From contig NC_135505.1 in assembly GCF_052857255.1 (NCBI RefSeq), forward strand, positions 43,602,520 through 43,666,519: a stretch of DNA of 64,000 bases, written 5' to 3'. Positions 32,263 through 44,818 of this stretch are shown one piece after another. The position numbers and the translations under genes are program-made. The DNA comes from Amblyomma americanum. Taxonomy: Eukaryota; Arthropoda; Arachnida; Ixodida; Ixodidae. Below the pieces are notes generated by a model. It was not told the origin of the DNA. It was given only the letters and a program-made list of their open reading frames with translations, and did no database searches. Position 1 is the stretch's first letter. Each line of letters starts with the position of its first letter.

Positions 32263-33726
32263 GAATGTCCTGAGCGCTGGCCGTCCGGAGAGAAACGGGA
32301 GGAAGGGGCGTCGTCACTTTTTTGAGTCTGCGACAGAGGGTGTGACTGGGAACAGAAACGGCTGTGCCAGTGTCAACAAGTGCTTCGACGGCGACTCCTT
32401 CAACGAAAACGGTAATAATATTGGCAGGCGCAGAAACAGCTCTTGAGTGAGCCGCTGGTGACGCAGTTCTTGACTCCGGAACTGCGGTGGTTAGTTTTCC
32501 GCGTGGACGGCGGGTTGGCGACGGAGCATTGGGGAACGGGAACGACGGCCAGGAGACGGCGAGCGGTGGGAGCGGGGATGGTAACTAGGAGAAGAAGAAT
32601 ACGAAGGCGGCAAGTGTGACGCAGGCGAGGACGACGGCGGAAGGTCGTACGTCGGCTCACGCCTATAATCGTAGGGACGGTGGTCACGATTGCGACACAA
32701 ACGAGCAACGTGACCAGCGACGCCACAGGCGTAGCAAATAGGGCGGTTGTCTTGTGTGCGCCAGAGGTTTAGTGGCTGCGGCTGTGATCGGGGGCGGGCA
32801 ACCGGACGGTAAGGTGGGGTTGCAGGTCGCTGGGGTTCTAACAGCTGGGTAGGTGGCCTGTAGACAGGGGCAGCAGGTGAGGGCCGCGACCGCACCACGG
32901 CATCGGCGTACGTCAGAGGAGCCGCGATCAGGGGTGGCTGAGAAGGAGGTGGCAGGACTTCAGCGACCTGCTCCTCGATAACACGCTGTAGGTTGGGAGT
33001 GAGCGACGGCGCAGGCGTAGGCGGGCATGTATACAAAGATAGCTGGTGTGCGACTTCCTCACGTAAAAACTGCTGGATGCTCTGGAGGAGCGACTGTTGG
33101 TCCAGAGCTCCGTCCCCTGGCAGAGCCAAGCTGCAAAGTGCGGCCTCCTGTAAGCCTGCACGCCGGGTAGAAAGGCGTTGTTTGCGCAGCTCATCAAAGC
33201 TTTGGCAGTAGCCGATGACACCGGATACAGCCTGGGGATCTTTGGCGACGAGCATCTGGAAGGCATCATCCTCAATGCGTTTCATAATGTGTCTGATCTT
33301 GTCGGCCTCGCTCATACAAGGGTTGACACGCTTGCAGAGGTCGACGACATCTATATAACTGGTGAAGTTTTCACCGGTTTGCTGGGCCCGACTTCGCAAG
33401 CGTTGCTCGGCGCGAAGCTTTCGCACGGCGGGACGGCCAAAGACTTCTGTCAGTGTTGGTTTTTAGAGCTGCCCAGCTTGAGATGCCAGCCTCGTGGTTT
33501 CGAAACCAGAGATTGGCTACGTCGCTCAGATAAAAGTAACGTTGGTGAGCTTGACGCTATCGACCCACTTGTTGTATGCGCTTACGCGTTCATAGGAGGC
33601 CAACCAATCCTCCACATCCGTGTCATCTGTGCCGCTGAAGATGGTCGGGTCACGCTGCCGCGCGGCGCCGGAACAGAAGACAGCCGACGCAAGCGGTGAA
33701 GCGGTTTGGGTGACGGTATCAGGCAT
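32263..33726 (-). pseudogene. gag: Gypsy B gag and protease N-terminal part
   Basis: Gag starts at the minus-strand ATG at 33726 (MPDTVTQTASPLASAVF) and shows FSGTDDTDVEDWLASYERV, then after a frameshift near 33480 a long frame LRAEQRLRSRAQQTGENFTS, KRIEDDAFQMLVAKDPQ, a proline-rich stretch, the zinc knuckle CYACGVAGHVARLCRNR near 32720, and an arginine/serine-rich tail. After another shift the protease begins with VEALVDTGTAVSVP; the VDTG active site lies at about 32366-32377. The LINE separates this from the remaining protease at 26640. Gag packages element RNA; the fold is inferred from family. Confidence 0.75.
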
Positions 33727-33794
33727 TCCAGAGGTGGTAGTCAATGCGCTGGTGCGAAGCTGCAGGGCGAGGGATCGTTGGCACCTCCACCAAT

Positions 33795-34052
33795 TGTAAT
33801 AAGAACACAGCACACTACTAATACAGCACACACAGCACACCACAGTAATAAGAGCACAGCACAGTAATAAGCACAGCGTCACGAACAACCAGCCGAACCG
33901 TCCAGGCACAGAACAGAGACCGCGTTCAGTCCAGAGCACGCACGAGCGACCGAGCGTTCGGCGCTAGAGCTTCGCAATGTTCGGCGCTTCTCTTCGTCTT
34001 CTTCGTTGAGCGCCAGCCTCTGAAGATTCTAAAGCCCGTGTCCAGTCTTACA
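33795..34052 (-). mobile_element. 5' LTR of gypsy B, with PBS just inside
   Basis: This 258-bp LTR reads TGTAAGACTGG at its minus-strand start (34052) and ends CTTATTACA at 33795. Directly inside, the minus strand continues ATTGGTGGAGGTGC, so the primer-binding site is TGGTGGAGGTGC, complementary to a tRNA 3' end GCACCTCCACCA. The outer edge touches the GCTG target duplication. The end near 33800 contains several AATAAGAGCACAGCACA repeats. Confidence 0.8.
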
Positions 34053-34215
34053 GCTGGTCCTTAAGACTAACGCAGTGAATTCCAAGAGAAGGCAAGCGTA
34101 ACAGTGCGCAGATCAGATTAAGAGGTTTGCAGACATAGGTGGGCGCAGCTAGCACAAGACAGGGTTAATTGGACAGACACGGGAGAGGCCTTTACCCTGC
34201 AGTGGGTGTCGGCGT
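34053..34215 (+). pseudogene. RTE-like LINE C-terminus, right part
   Basis: The sequence resumes the LINE interrupted at 24975: GTGAATTCCAAGAGAAGGC, TTTGCAGACATAGGTGGGCG, GGGTTAATTGGACAGACACG and GGAGAGGCC align with 43.99-44.13 kb. The phrase encoded is of the type VNWxDxGEAFxLQW, the end of the RTE-type ORF. Continuity across gypsy B proves the order of events. Confidence 0.7.
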
Positions 34216-36082
34216 AAGAAGGTGGCAAATGAGGACGAAAACCCAGGATAGAGATGCAACCTGCGGTATTAGGACCTATAATGCAAGGAGGTAGGTCAGC
34301 ATACAACGGGGGCACTGCACGCCACGGCACTGCAAAATGCAACGGGGTGACGACGAGCCGCGGCATAAGCGGGAGCAGGAATATATATCGTTACGAACTG
34401 GTAGCAGCAGCAGTGTAGTGCATCCCAGGTGTCATGCCAGGTAGACACGTCTGCTCAGACTGCCACCCCCCGTACAAGCAGCGGGTTTTGCCAGCAATGC
34501 ACCAGCCAGCAGATATGCTGACCCTCGTCTTCGTCGGTTCTTAAGCGATTCTTAAGGTGTTGTCCATGAGATCTAGATTAATGCTTTTTCGTTTCTCCTG
34601 CAGTTACCGGGGCTGGGGGGGGGGGGGGGGGGGGGGGTGATGAAACGCAAAAATATTGTTTAGTTCGACTAACCGCATATTGTTATTGTTAGTTCCCAGC
34701 TTCAAATGTTTCGCTTGCATGAAAAGGAAGCACTCAGTTCACTTTGATATCTGACTTTTAAAATAATCATTCTAATATAATTATAACGCAATAACATGAA
34801 GTATTCCCGTGTAATGGTTGATTATTAGCATTACTCAATATTGTCTTTCGTTCGAATTATCACAAATGAACTTGCAGGAGCACTTAACCTTTAAGCTATG
34901 ACGCTGTGGAGTTATTTGGTCCCTAGAGCATCTTGGGGTCCTCTTTGCATATGACATCGCAGACATGGCCACTATTCTTCCTTTCACCACCACATAACAT
35001 TTAACCTACCCTTAAGAGAATGCGATAGCCTTGGAGATCCCTTCCGCGCAAGTACTCCTCCTCTGTCTTTGCCTACACGCTCATATATGCGGAATAGGCC
35101 TTTCATGCATGACGGGGAGCTCTAGGTGATATGAAGCGAGCGGGAAGCCAGCGTATCCGGGTGGATAACATGTTCGCCCAATTGACAGTATTTGTTCTGT
35201 GAGTGTTGGATAGTGCATTGCTTCAATTCGATATTCTCTTGACGACGGATTTTTTTTCTCACCGTACCGATGTTCGTTATCCCGTCTGCGCTGCTGTTTC
35301 TCGGCTGGAGCTTCTGCGCGGGTTACTGTTTCCGCGCTTCTAGCGCCCGGGCGCATAGCGCCGTGTTTGCAAAAAGGTTTGTCCAGGAATAAACCACTCG
35401 TTTTAATTTCCACATTGCTGGTGCTCCGCCCTGCTGGTGTTCTGCTAGACCCATTTTAGGCGCCAATGAAGGGTCCTACCTTTGTTCGCTAGTCGAGAGC
35501 CGTGACCCGCACGGCTGAGCAATAGAGAAATAGAAGCACCCTAAACAAAAAGCACCCAAACCCAAAGAGCACCCAAAAAAATATATTTCCAAAGACAGCA
35601 GCTTGCAAACAGGGCGCTATGCGACTGGTCGGGCTCTGGAAGCACGGCACAGGTACCCATGCAGAAGGCCCAGCCCAGAAACAGCAGCGCAGAAAGAAAA
35701 GCTAACGCCGTGACGATGAGACAACACGAGATCCACTGCGAAGAGAATAAATAAGTGGAGCAACGCATTGCCTAGCGCTCAAAAAAAAAAAAAACGCTGT
35801 CAGCTGGGTGAACATTCTGTGGATCCGGCTGCGCTCCTACGAAGATGAGCGCACCTCACACTTCCTGCTCTCTTCTTACTACCAAACCATGTACCACCCG
35901 CAACGAGCATCACACTATCAAAATCTTGGTGTGGACTAGTCGGTGGTTCATCTTAAGAAAAAAGGCCACCACCGTCTGGAAGACGTTCAAGTAACGAGCG
36001 CCAGCTATTTATTTACTGGAATGTCTATGAATAAGATTAAAGGGAGGCTTCGGCCGCCCAGCGTTGTCGGAATAGGCCGGAG
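34216..36082. other. Unassigned; includes a 23-base G run
   Basis: No coding region recognised. A run of 23 consecutive G at 34615-34637 could form G-quadruplexes or mark an assembly-difficult spot. Short hydrophobic frames, for example on the minus strand at 35541-35768, look like chance. Around 34230-34560 the texture resembles LTR or UTR sequence, but no boundary is seen. Confidence 0.4.
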
Positions 36083-36262
36083 GGAACAACCAATTTTATT
36101 ATCCGCCATCTTTTATTCGAGAAACCGAAACTATGCCGCCATTTCGTCCTTTGATGTCATACAGGAGAGAGGTAATAGGGGAGCGCACAACCAATATTAA
36201 AAGTCGCCGTCTTAGAATCGAGAAACCGAAACTCTGCTGCCATTTCGTTCCCTGACGTCATA
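36083..36262. repeat. Tandem duplication with CCAAT, GAAACCGAAACT and CRE-like motifs
   Basis: Two diverged copies about 101 bases apart share ACAACCAAT, CGAGAAACCGAAACT, TGCCATTTCGT and TGA(T/C)GTCATAC. GAAACCGAAA resembles an interferon-stimulated response element core, TGACGTCA is the CREB/ATF site and CCAAT is a promoter box. A third GTGACGTCATCG lies at about 36299. Function is speculative. It lies about 1.3 kb upstream of the M13-like exon at 37.5 kb. Confidence 0.6.
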
Positions 36263-37544
36263 CTCGCATAGTTTCACTTCTATCTACCTTATTCGACCGT
36301 GACGTCATCGTTGGCACGCGGCATGTGGTTCTTTCTAGATTGCTATTGTGTTGCGAGATTGCGAGATGTGTTGTTTTTTAGTTGCTGCCAAGGATGGCGC
36401 TGTGATCTCAGCGAGGTAGCAGGCCCCACGAAATCTCGAAACGTGATGAGTAACAGCTAACGCTCTTAAAAATAGTGCAGAGCAAAAAACAGGGTAGGAA
36501 AGGAAGCGCCAGTCCCGTTGTCTGTCTTCCTCTTCTGTTCCAGTTTTTTGCGCTGCACTACTTTTACATAAGATCCCTCTGGCAGCTGAGTTCCTTGCGC
36601 ATGAGCAAAGCTGCGTGCTGCTGCTTGCCGCGTGTGTCAAAGCAAGCGCGCTTAGTGCAGTCGTGCTCATAACAATGAGAACAATGGCGTAGGGCATAGG
36701 CCTACCCGTGACCCTAGCATCCTTACACATCCCCAACCCAGTTTGCGTTCATACGCACCACAACGCCTTCACTTCGTGCCCCTCTAACACACTTGAACCA
36801 ACGACCCACTGTGTCATAAACGTTGAATGCCCTCCTGGCACGCATCGGGCCCGCGTTCGATTCCCGATACCGGCGAATTTCTTTTTTCGAACGAGGCCAC
36901 TTGAGACGTACCACTCCCTGAGAACGCATTTTTCGGAGAACTTCCTGCTACTGGTTTTCTTTAGTATGCTGTACATAATGCTTTTTTTTTCATAAATACA
37001 ATTTCTTCCGTATACGTTTGGTCAATTGAAATGAGGCCCTCCATGTTGCTAGGCGAGCACGCAAACCATTCTGCGCAGAACAACGTTATTTATTCAGTTA
37101 TGAAGGTGAACCTAGTGCATGCATTTCCGTAAGATCCTATGCTAATATGCAATAGTTTCAATACAAAGGAAGGGATCTTGAATGAACCTCCAGAAGCTCA
37201 ATGATAGAGGCGTTCCAAACGATATAAGGTTGATATTTAAATCCTAACATTAATATTTAAATTCAAGATTGATATTTAAGCCAAAAAGTTTCAAAAAAAT
37301 AACATGGTCACCTAATCATCTAAGTTAACATGCCTTCCTGTACATGCTTTGTTCTTAGTACGCTTTTGCACTTTTCGGGCACATCACGAAACACGATACT
37401 GAAGACGTGACCCGATATCGTTTTCGCGCCTCTCAGTTTCACAAAATGCCTTCACAAACATTTTAGGACATCTTACGCCACATACGTTATGTTGTTAAAA
37501 ACAAAGCTTCACTCTATGTTTGGGAGCACACATGTGGCGAATGA
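36263..37544. other. Unassigned, possible SINE remnant
   Basis: No coding region supported. GGCCCGCGTTCGATTCCCGA near 36848 is a B-box-like tRNA fragment and may be an old SINE. A 133-codon minus-strand frame at 36335-36736 lacks any recognised motif. Confidence 0.4.
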
Positions 37545-37934
37545 ATGAATGAATACGCTCGCTTTGTGGCCAATGTGGCTAGCGTTGCCCGAAATATTTT
37601 CCCGCTGCGCGTTCAGGCATACCCGCCGCAAATCATCGACCCAGGAGTAATGCGTCTCTACGAGGACACACTGCGCTTAAACGCAGCGTTGCACGCCAGC
37701 GGCCTGTTGCCGGACGCCAGTCGCCAGGAGTCGCACGAGGTGTACCTGGCCAGCTACGCGGCGCTGAGCGCCAGCAACGTGCCTGACCTCGAGACCAACT
37801 CCGCCGTTGGTGGCGACACTGGGCTCTCGAGGGACGGGCAACAGTTGTTCTGGGGCTTCCCTCTCGAGCAGCTGTTCTTCTACCTGCAGTGCTTCACTCA
37901 CTGTGGAGCGGCTGGCCGCGAGCTTCAGAAAAAG
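37545..37934 (+). CDS. M13-like metallopeptidase exon, C-terminal part
   Basis: About 130 open codons end at AAAAAG followed by GTTTGT, an acceptable splice donor (GT at 37935). Near the end the sequence reads FPLEQLFFYLQCFTHCG, which parallels the (E)QLFFxxxxxxxC signature near the C-terminus of M13 (neprilysin) peptidases. Upstream, ARNIFPLRVQAYPPQII and ALHASGLLPDASRQESHEVY show ordinary globular composition and strong third-base GC, unlike the AT-rich surroundings. The HExxH zinc motif is not seen. The 5' boundary is unclear: an in-frame TGA stands at 37542-37544 inside a GAAT repeat. It probably belongs with the 16.3-kb exon, some 20 kb upstream. Confidence 0.5.
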
Positions 37935-38938
37935 GTTTGTTCCCGGTATTCACGTCTTCATTGTGGTCCTTCACACTGAGGGAACTTAGTGTTTTTTAAA
38001 ACGATAGTTGTTCATGGAAATCTGCATGGGATAAACAACACTAACACGTATCTCTGCTGTCGTGCCGTAGACGTGCCGTTCATGACATTAGTGTGATATC
38101 TTATCTGCAATTTTGATCTACGACCTTGGCAATCCTTCACGCCACGCAATCAGGTGTTGACCCCTCTGTACACTTTTCCAATGCCCTATTCTGCCTCGTA
38201 AACCGCTGACTCAACACTAAGCTTGTAAATATGATTATCTTTATGCGTAGTATTTTTAACCCTACCGCTAAACGTCGACACCGTAAACAACTGCTCCTAC
38301 CTGTATCAAGTTACGACTATGCCATGGCTGCAGAGGAATTTCGGTCTAATTCCTGCACATAATTTATGTCACTGTAACGAAAGTCTCGATATCTATTGCA
38401 TTATTCCAGAGATACTGCGTCGGCCTGCTTGCTGCCTTTATTTATTGCTATTTTCTCAGTCTGCTAAAGGTAATTATACTGTGGGTAACTTACCATAGTA
38501 AATAATTTTTCGCTGATTTACTTAAGCTCCTCCACGAATATCTATGCAGGATTCCCGACATTCTTACAGAATAAAACTTCTATGTGACATGCAAGCCGCT
38601 TGTTTGGCTGCCTAGGATTCTGAACCATTCGTTAAAACATTAACTCTAAGTACACTGCAATCTTTCGTAGTTTACTTATCTCAAACAACAACTTTCCTAA
38701 GCTATCCCATTAAAATACGGTGTGTCCGCTTTCAAATAATCTAAGTGAAAATCTTCGCGTCTTTCGGTGGACTGCTCTGAAAGATGTTTTTATCCTTATA
38801 CCTACGGCTACCTGCTGGTGTTTTCTTTCCGGTGCTGTTTCCCACGCATTCGCCACTTCATTGTGTCAGTGGATCATATATCGTTCCTTATAGACGCTAA
38901 GTGAGTTCAGGAACTTGCTTTGCAATTACCGCGTGCAG
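37935..38938. other. Putative intron
   Basis: About 1 kb of AT-rich sequence between a donor at 37935 and an acceptor-like TACCGCGTGCAG at 38938. No other feature seen. Confidence 0.4.
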
Positions 38939-39106
38939 ATCAATTGGTACGCCACAAGAGTGCCGAATTTCTGGAATGGTGCGCTCGAAGTTTTGGTAGA
39001 GGCAGAGCTGCGTAATCTCCGTGTACTTATGTACTCAGCTCGACACAACAAAAATTACACCACTGGGCCCAGAGTTTATAGGGCCTTTGTTATCGCCCTT
39101 AGATAA
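38939..39106 (+). pseudogene. Possible terminal M13-like exon
   Basis: After the acceptor CGCGTGCAG, the phase-0 reading is INWYATRVPNFWNG, which loosely resembles the (V/L)RNxPxFxxAFxC ending of M13 peptidases and would follow the previous exon in phase. The sequence then loses the expected Cys-x-x-Gly-Ser-x-Met segment; neighbouring frames hold CARSFG, so a frameshift is likely. The link to the previous exon is inference only. Confidence 0.25.
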
Positions 39107-40694
39107 ACACGCCGGGAAAGCTTTAAGCGGGCGACGCCTTATTCGTCAGTGGACGCTCTGTAGGGACGTGACCTAACACAGAAGTGGTCTAAAGCGCGAG
39201 CTTTCAGTCTCTGTCTGCAAGTCCGAAGGGCATGCGGTCTGAGTTCTGCATGTAACGCGGGGAGAAGTCCATCCTGCCATGGCTCTGAGAGTGAGAGCTC
39301 TTGGGGTGCAGACAGTGCAAAGCTTTGTGAAGATGAGAACTGGGCTTGTCATTGCCATGTTGAATGGAGAAGGCAGCAAAGACCTAAGGGAAGCGTGGCT
39401 CTAAGAACCTACCGGCTTCAACGTCCGTTTGTTCAGTGTGCCCTTCCATGCTTATTCTTGCTGACTTTCAAGAGCGTTTTTATCAGCGTGAAAACCAGGC
39501 GGACACTTGGGAGTTCGCGTGACAACATCCGGGATATGAGAACAACAGAGGCCCGAAGAGTGAGGGCTACGAAAACCCGCTATAAGGAAAGACGCAGCAA
39601 TTATCTCACTCTTGGTGAACACTCGAATTGCGTCGTCATGGCAGAACAGAAAACACAGGGTTGTGAGGATAGAAAAGGTGAAGTAACTCACATTTCTCAA
39701 TGGTGACGTGATCCGCGCCATGAGGGAAGTGAGGCTTCCTTAACCACATTCTTTAGGTTGCTGCTATAGTGTCTGTAATGAGTCTAATTTTCTTGTGACT
39801 TCCCACCTAAACTCCGGTTCGAACCGGTATCAGAGCCCTTGTATGCCATGCATGAGTGTTTACTTTCTTCGAACGGTCAAGAATACCTTTCACGGATTAC
39901 TGTCTGAGATTACACCAATCGGATGCTCAAGTGCACCTTAATGCAACAACTAATCCCAACTAATTCAGCTTAATTCATTTTGGTGCTGGTCTTTTTCTAA
40001 AATGCTGAGAGTTCTTTGTAATTCTCGGGGTGGGCTTGCCTCGAAATTCTGGGAGTCCTCAAATTTTCAACCTGGCAGCGCCCTATTTTTGTCCCACTGG
40101 TGATAACGTGGTGTTGATGACGTCACGGCTATTTAAAGCGCATTTATAGATATGGGCAGTCATCATACCACTACTGGCGCTGTGGCGCTGCGGTTGAGAG
40201 CTGCTCCACTTCATATGGCAGCTGACTGTTTGAAACAGACACCGGCGCTGCTTGTGTCACTGATCTTTTTTTTTTTCTTTGCGAGCTCCGGTAAGGCTCA
40301 TGGCATCGCCAGTGTCGGCAGGTGGCAACTGCGCTTAATATAGTTTAATTAATTTCATATGCACAACTCACGGGGGACAGGTAGTGGAGAACCCGGTAGG
40401 CAGGTTACCAGGTGCAACGGTGGCCAGATTGAGATGGCACCGCAAGGTGAATCAATCATTCAGAAATTGAAATTTGGCGGTGCTTTCTCTTTCCTCTGAG
40501 TTCATGTGACCCTGCATGATAAAGTCGTCTCTCAATTGACCGATCAGAGATTTTCAAATTAAGCACTGTTGTCTGACTGGTCGATTTACGTTGCGTAACT
40601 TTGATGGCGTCATTTGGATCACGCGACCGAGAAGGATCATTGTAGGGTTTTCGTTACGGAGAAACAAGAAAGTGCATGACGACAGCCTAACTGT
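39107..40694. other. Unassigned; one promoter-like patch
   Basis: No gene supported. At 40119-40139 TGACGTCACGGCTATTTAAAG combines a perfect CRE with a TATA-like element, followed by TCATCAT-rich sequence. No convincing ORF follows within 300 bases, so it may be chance or a transposon promoter. Open frames at 39173-39379 and 39395-39706 have no recognised motif. Confidence 0.35.
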
Positions 40695-41045
40695 TATCGC
40701 GTTAAAAAGAGGATGAAGGAAAAGGAACGAAAAGCGGTGCTGCAGGGTAGAGCAGCAGAATAATTTCGACCATCTTGCGTTCTATAACGCACACTGTGCA
40801 CAGCTCGGGAATGCCTTCCGCGCTTTGACTCCGTCGAAAGGCGACCAGAATTTTTCCGATGTCCTTAGGCTGAGCAACCGAGAATGGACTGAAACAGAGT
40901 GAAAATAGAAAGGCGCACTGTAATAAAGGGATGCTAATAATCTTGACCACTTCAGATCTTTTAACTTGCACTGACATTGCAGAACAATGCCTTTTTCATT
41001 GCTTTTTTATTTCGCCTCAATAAACGCGTCCGCCGTGGCTACGAA
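40695..41045 (-). mobile_element. Two diverged SINE family-2 pieces
   Basis: GAATAATTTCGACCATCTTG (about 40758) and TGACCACTTCAGATCTTTTA (about 40945) both match the body of the SINE at 4345-4663 (GAATAATTTCGACCACCTGG). The second continues through TGCACTGACATTGCAGAACA to CGCGTCCGCCGTGGCT at 41040, the start of the tRNA head complement. They are old, partial copies in the same orientation. Confidence 0.5.
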
Positions 41046-43774
41046 TTCATCAGGTGTGTTCATCGCCAGTGCGCAAACGCCGCACCAGACAGAAATCAGA
41101 ATGGCACACTTTCTTTTCGCAGCTGCTGTAGCGATACCGAGCTTATTATGCACATTCATAACTTTGTTCGATTAGATATTCTGGAAGCGATCCACGTACA
41201 ATTTAAAAAAAGGTGATCTTTGTCTTTTTGAGGGGGGGGGGGTGCAATGAATACGTATGTAGATGCGTTGGAGTGTTCAGTGCACACGTGCACCGACAAG
41301 AATGAACTTGCGTAGACCTCGAGTGTGAGTTCGGTCACTGTGGCTCCAGCGCTTGCGCTGCAGAGCGTTCACTGCATAAGCTGTCGCGGCTATCTGCAAG
41401 GTAAAGCAAGACGCCGGAATTTTTTTATTTGGTTGCATCTGATGTGCACTTTTTCCCCGATTTTCCGCCCTTCGGCTTAATTTAGGCTGCGGCGTATTTC
41501 TTCATTGTTAAGCATGCGAATAAAATCAGCAAAATAAAAGACACGATTATCGCCGTCAGACTGCCAATTTGTAAGTCTGCAGCCAAGCGGAAACTTTCTC
41601 ATCTGGTCCCGGCGGCTTGTGTTGTCAGGAAATTACCAAGAAGCAATTTCGTTTAATTGAAAAAAGGCTGCTCTAGCGTTGTGGCTTATCATTGTCTTTA
41701 GATTCCTTTTTGCTAACCTGTAAACATTTTCTAAGAACGTTGCAATTTTGTTTTTAACACAGTTGCTAGGAATAAAAGATGAAAATTCATATTGTACTGC
41801 ACTTAATTGCAAAAGGAGAAGAGGACGTCTGGAAGTTGATTTCAAATGTCGATATCGCGGCTACAATCCAGGAATACCTTCTGAAGGCGGTCATTCACGA
41901 AGCAAGTTACAGAAATTCAGTCATTGCGCGGTCCCGCGGTACGTGAGGCGTCGAAAGGCGGTGGTTAATTAGTGCGGTCGGCCGCCTTATGGCGCTAAGA
42001 AAATTGGCAGCCGCAAGCCTTAGTCACTGCGTTTGTCGACTCCCGATCCGCTATTGTTGTTGAGAAAGATATACTTGGTTTGAGGAGATTTTATGACGAA
42101 TGCTTGTGATTTTCTCTCGCCTGTCCTCGTCCCAGATTGCCATTTGCAACGTCGCTCTTCCAGCGGTGCAGCGTTTCCGGCAAGGGTTCAAGTGCGGCCC
42201 ACAACATCGCCTTTCCGCCGAGTTCACCTGGCCTGATATCGGGAAAAATTCGACCGCAGCACCTTAGCTATTTTTCAATGTTCTCATCACGTGGCCAATC
42301 TCACGGATCACGTCCACGGACCTATCTCAAAAGGGCACTTCCAAACTTAACTTTATATTTTTGCTGTCGTGTTTATGAGGACTACTTCGTGATTGGTGCC
42401 ATTGTACTTCTGACCTTTGTGTTGTTTCATCTGTGACCATCCTCCTATTGCGAGCGGTTACAACGCATTTGTGTAAGTCTAGGAGATGCAACAGGGCCAA
42501 GTGCGCATGCCTAGAATTAGCTGTGACGTCAATTATTTCCGAAATTTTTGGCGAAAGGACTCCGTAATTGATTTTTATTTTCTGAGCATTGCTAAATATG
42601 CCACACATTTGTGACAACGGAACCTTGCATTTAGTGTTTCACGACACTTCATTTTCTACCCACCAGTTTAACTTACGGTGCTTTTAGGGTGATACGACGC
42701 GGGTGATTCACAGTTTCCAGCATATGTAATGGGTCTATTAAGCGACCGATCACACCGAGACCAGCGGGCCAATTATTTTTTCTTCATCACTGGCCTTCTG
42801 TTGTGTAGACGCTGTAATGCTGGTACTATGCTGGCTGTTTGAGGTTTCCACCGAACATGTCATTTTCTTCATTTTGCGAATATTTATTTAATTATACGAT
42901 GCATTCTAGTACTGCAGTACAGTACCTCTATTTTACCCGTGTTTGCGTGAGCACCATCACAATATTTTGCAACACCGTCGTTCAGTTCTGTTATGAGGAA
43001 AGTAGTCCTCGAAATGCAGGTCATGCTCTTTCCCCTGTTTTTGGCTTTGAAAAACGACGATCGGTGTGGAATTGTATATACAGTTGTTTTCAGCAACATT
43101 CGCTACATTTTCTGTTCAACTGCCATTCCCCATTCTGTTAGTGATGTTAGTGTTCTAGTGTGTTACCCTCTCATATTTAAAATACATTCGTTAATAGCGT
43201 GTGGGCGCTTTGATACCCAGCGACTGAAAATCCCGAATCATTTCGGTGGTCATTATGTTACTTCGTGCTTGCAATCCCATTCTGCTGCGTCTCCTTTGAA
43301 ACCAATAAAGCAGTTGTGTTTTTTACTGCGTACAGTGCTCCGATGCCCCACCTAGTTGACTGAAGCGGAGGCTTTGCTGCTATTCACTCGTAGCCTTAAC
43401 TATATATATTTCTCAGCCTCAGCCGTGTGAACCTTACTACTCCGTTATCACCTGAAGGCCTATACAGGAAACTCGCAAGCTATAATCGACAGTTGGGCTC
43501 CAAAACCATGAATACTAGAAAGCTGCCGCTTCACTTCTGGAACAGAAACCCGCAGTTGATTATTTTGTAAATGCATGGAAGCCTGAATGTGGTGCTGCAA
43601 AAGCCAAAAGCGGCGCAATTCTTCATTTCGGCATCGACTGGATAAAAGCGGTTGAAAGAATATTTAGCGGTCGATTTAAAAATTTTCTTATCACTACCGG
43701 TGTTAGGATTACAGTGCACACATTGATGCTCTCCAGCACTTTTTTTTTGTACTCACCTACGGGGCAGAAACTTG
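41046..43774. other. No gene recognised
   Basis: About 2.7 kb of AT-rich sequence with only short frames. A G run of nine at 41232-41240 is the only simple repeat. I see no domain, RNA gene or transposon end that I can support. Confidence 0.4.
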
Positions 43775-44165
43775 AAGGCTAACGAAAAGGGTTCAGCTTA
43801 ACTACAACGCACCAAGCGATGGAAAGAAAAATGATAGGTGTAACGTTAAGAGACCCCAAGCGGGCAGAGTGGTAGAGGGAACAAACGCGTGTTAATGACA
43901 TCGTAGTCAAAATCAAGAGGAAGAAATGGGCTTGGGCAGGGCATGTAATGCGAAGGCAAGATATCCGCTATTACTTAAGGGTAACGGAGTGGATTCCAAG
44001 AGAATGTTAGCGTAGCAGGGGGCGGCAGAAGCTTAGGTGGACGGATGAGATTAGGAAGTTTGCAGGCGTAGGGTGGGCGCATCTGGCGATGGACGGGGTT
44101 AATTGGAGAGACATGGGAGAGGACTTTGCGCTGTAGTGGGTGTAGTCAGACTGATGATGATGATT
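43775..44165 (+). pseudogene. RTE-like LINE 3' end
   Basis: This is the longest copy of the RTE-like tail. The encoded phrases, with frameshifts, include ERKMIGVTLRDPKRAE, KRKKWAWAGHVMRRQD, VTEWIPREC, LRWTDEIRKFAGVGWAHL and DGVNWRDMGEDFAL, typical of the C-terminal region after the RT in RTE-type LINEs. It ends GTAGTCAGACTGATGATGATGATT: the (TGA)n tail is characteristic. It serves as the reference for the copy split by gypsy B. Confidence 0.7.
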
Positions 44166-44818
44166 ACGACCTGCCTTGCATGCAGCAACCAACGTGAACC
44201 AGGGTGTCATATTTTTGCTGGTAACACTTCCTCCTCGAGCTCCCATGGTTTTGAAATCGTCAAAAGAGCGTTTCCTTTTAGTCTGACATTTACCCGTCCT
44301 ATTGAACCCCAACGTCGGCTCATCAAGCATTTTCTTTTGCAGTCAGTATTTTTGAGTATCGTACTTTATGTTTCAAGGTTATCTTAATTTCGCTTTTTTC
44401 CTTTTAACATTTGTATTTGTTAGCTAGTAATCTAGTATTTCGCCTCCAAATAGTATTGGCACTGCATCGGCTAAGTATCTGAAAAAGGTTTGCGACCCAA
44501 TTTTCCTCATCCATATTCGTCAACCTTTCTTCATGCTGCGGCTTACTGTTCACCTCACGCAATTCGGCTGTTCACCATCCCTTATCACCTTGATCTGCTT
44601 CATTATAGTCCTTCCATATGTCCCCAGGCTTATCCTACCGGCTATTTTTCGCTCTATTTCAAGTGCCGAATGTGTGGAAGATCTCAAGCACACCACAGCG
44701 TTTTCAAAAGCCAATCCCGGTACCACTGCGGCCTTTCAGATTCCCTGAAGAGGTTCCTGCCATAGCCGCTGAGAGCGCCATTCTTCATGACAGCTGCGTT
44801 TCTGCGCAACATTGATGA
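44166..44818. other. No gene recognised
   Basis: About 650 bases between the RTE-like tail and a SINE. Short open frames overlap one another in three frames and show no motif. Confidence 0.4.

Noticed and set aside
35541..35768. Small hydrophobic membrane-protein-like frame
   Set aside because: Short, overlapping an A-rich segment, no homologue recognised.
36335..36736. 133-codon minus-strand frame
   Set aside because: Low-complexity Ser/Ala composition and no start context or motif; likely chance.
40119..40343. Promoter (CRE plus TATTTAAAG) driving a 63-codon frame
   Set aside because: The frame has no motif and contains a T-run-encoded Phe tract; the motifs alone are weak evidence.
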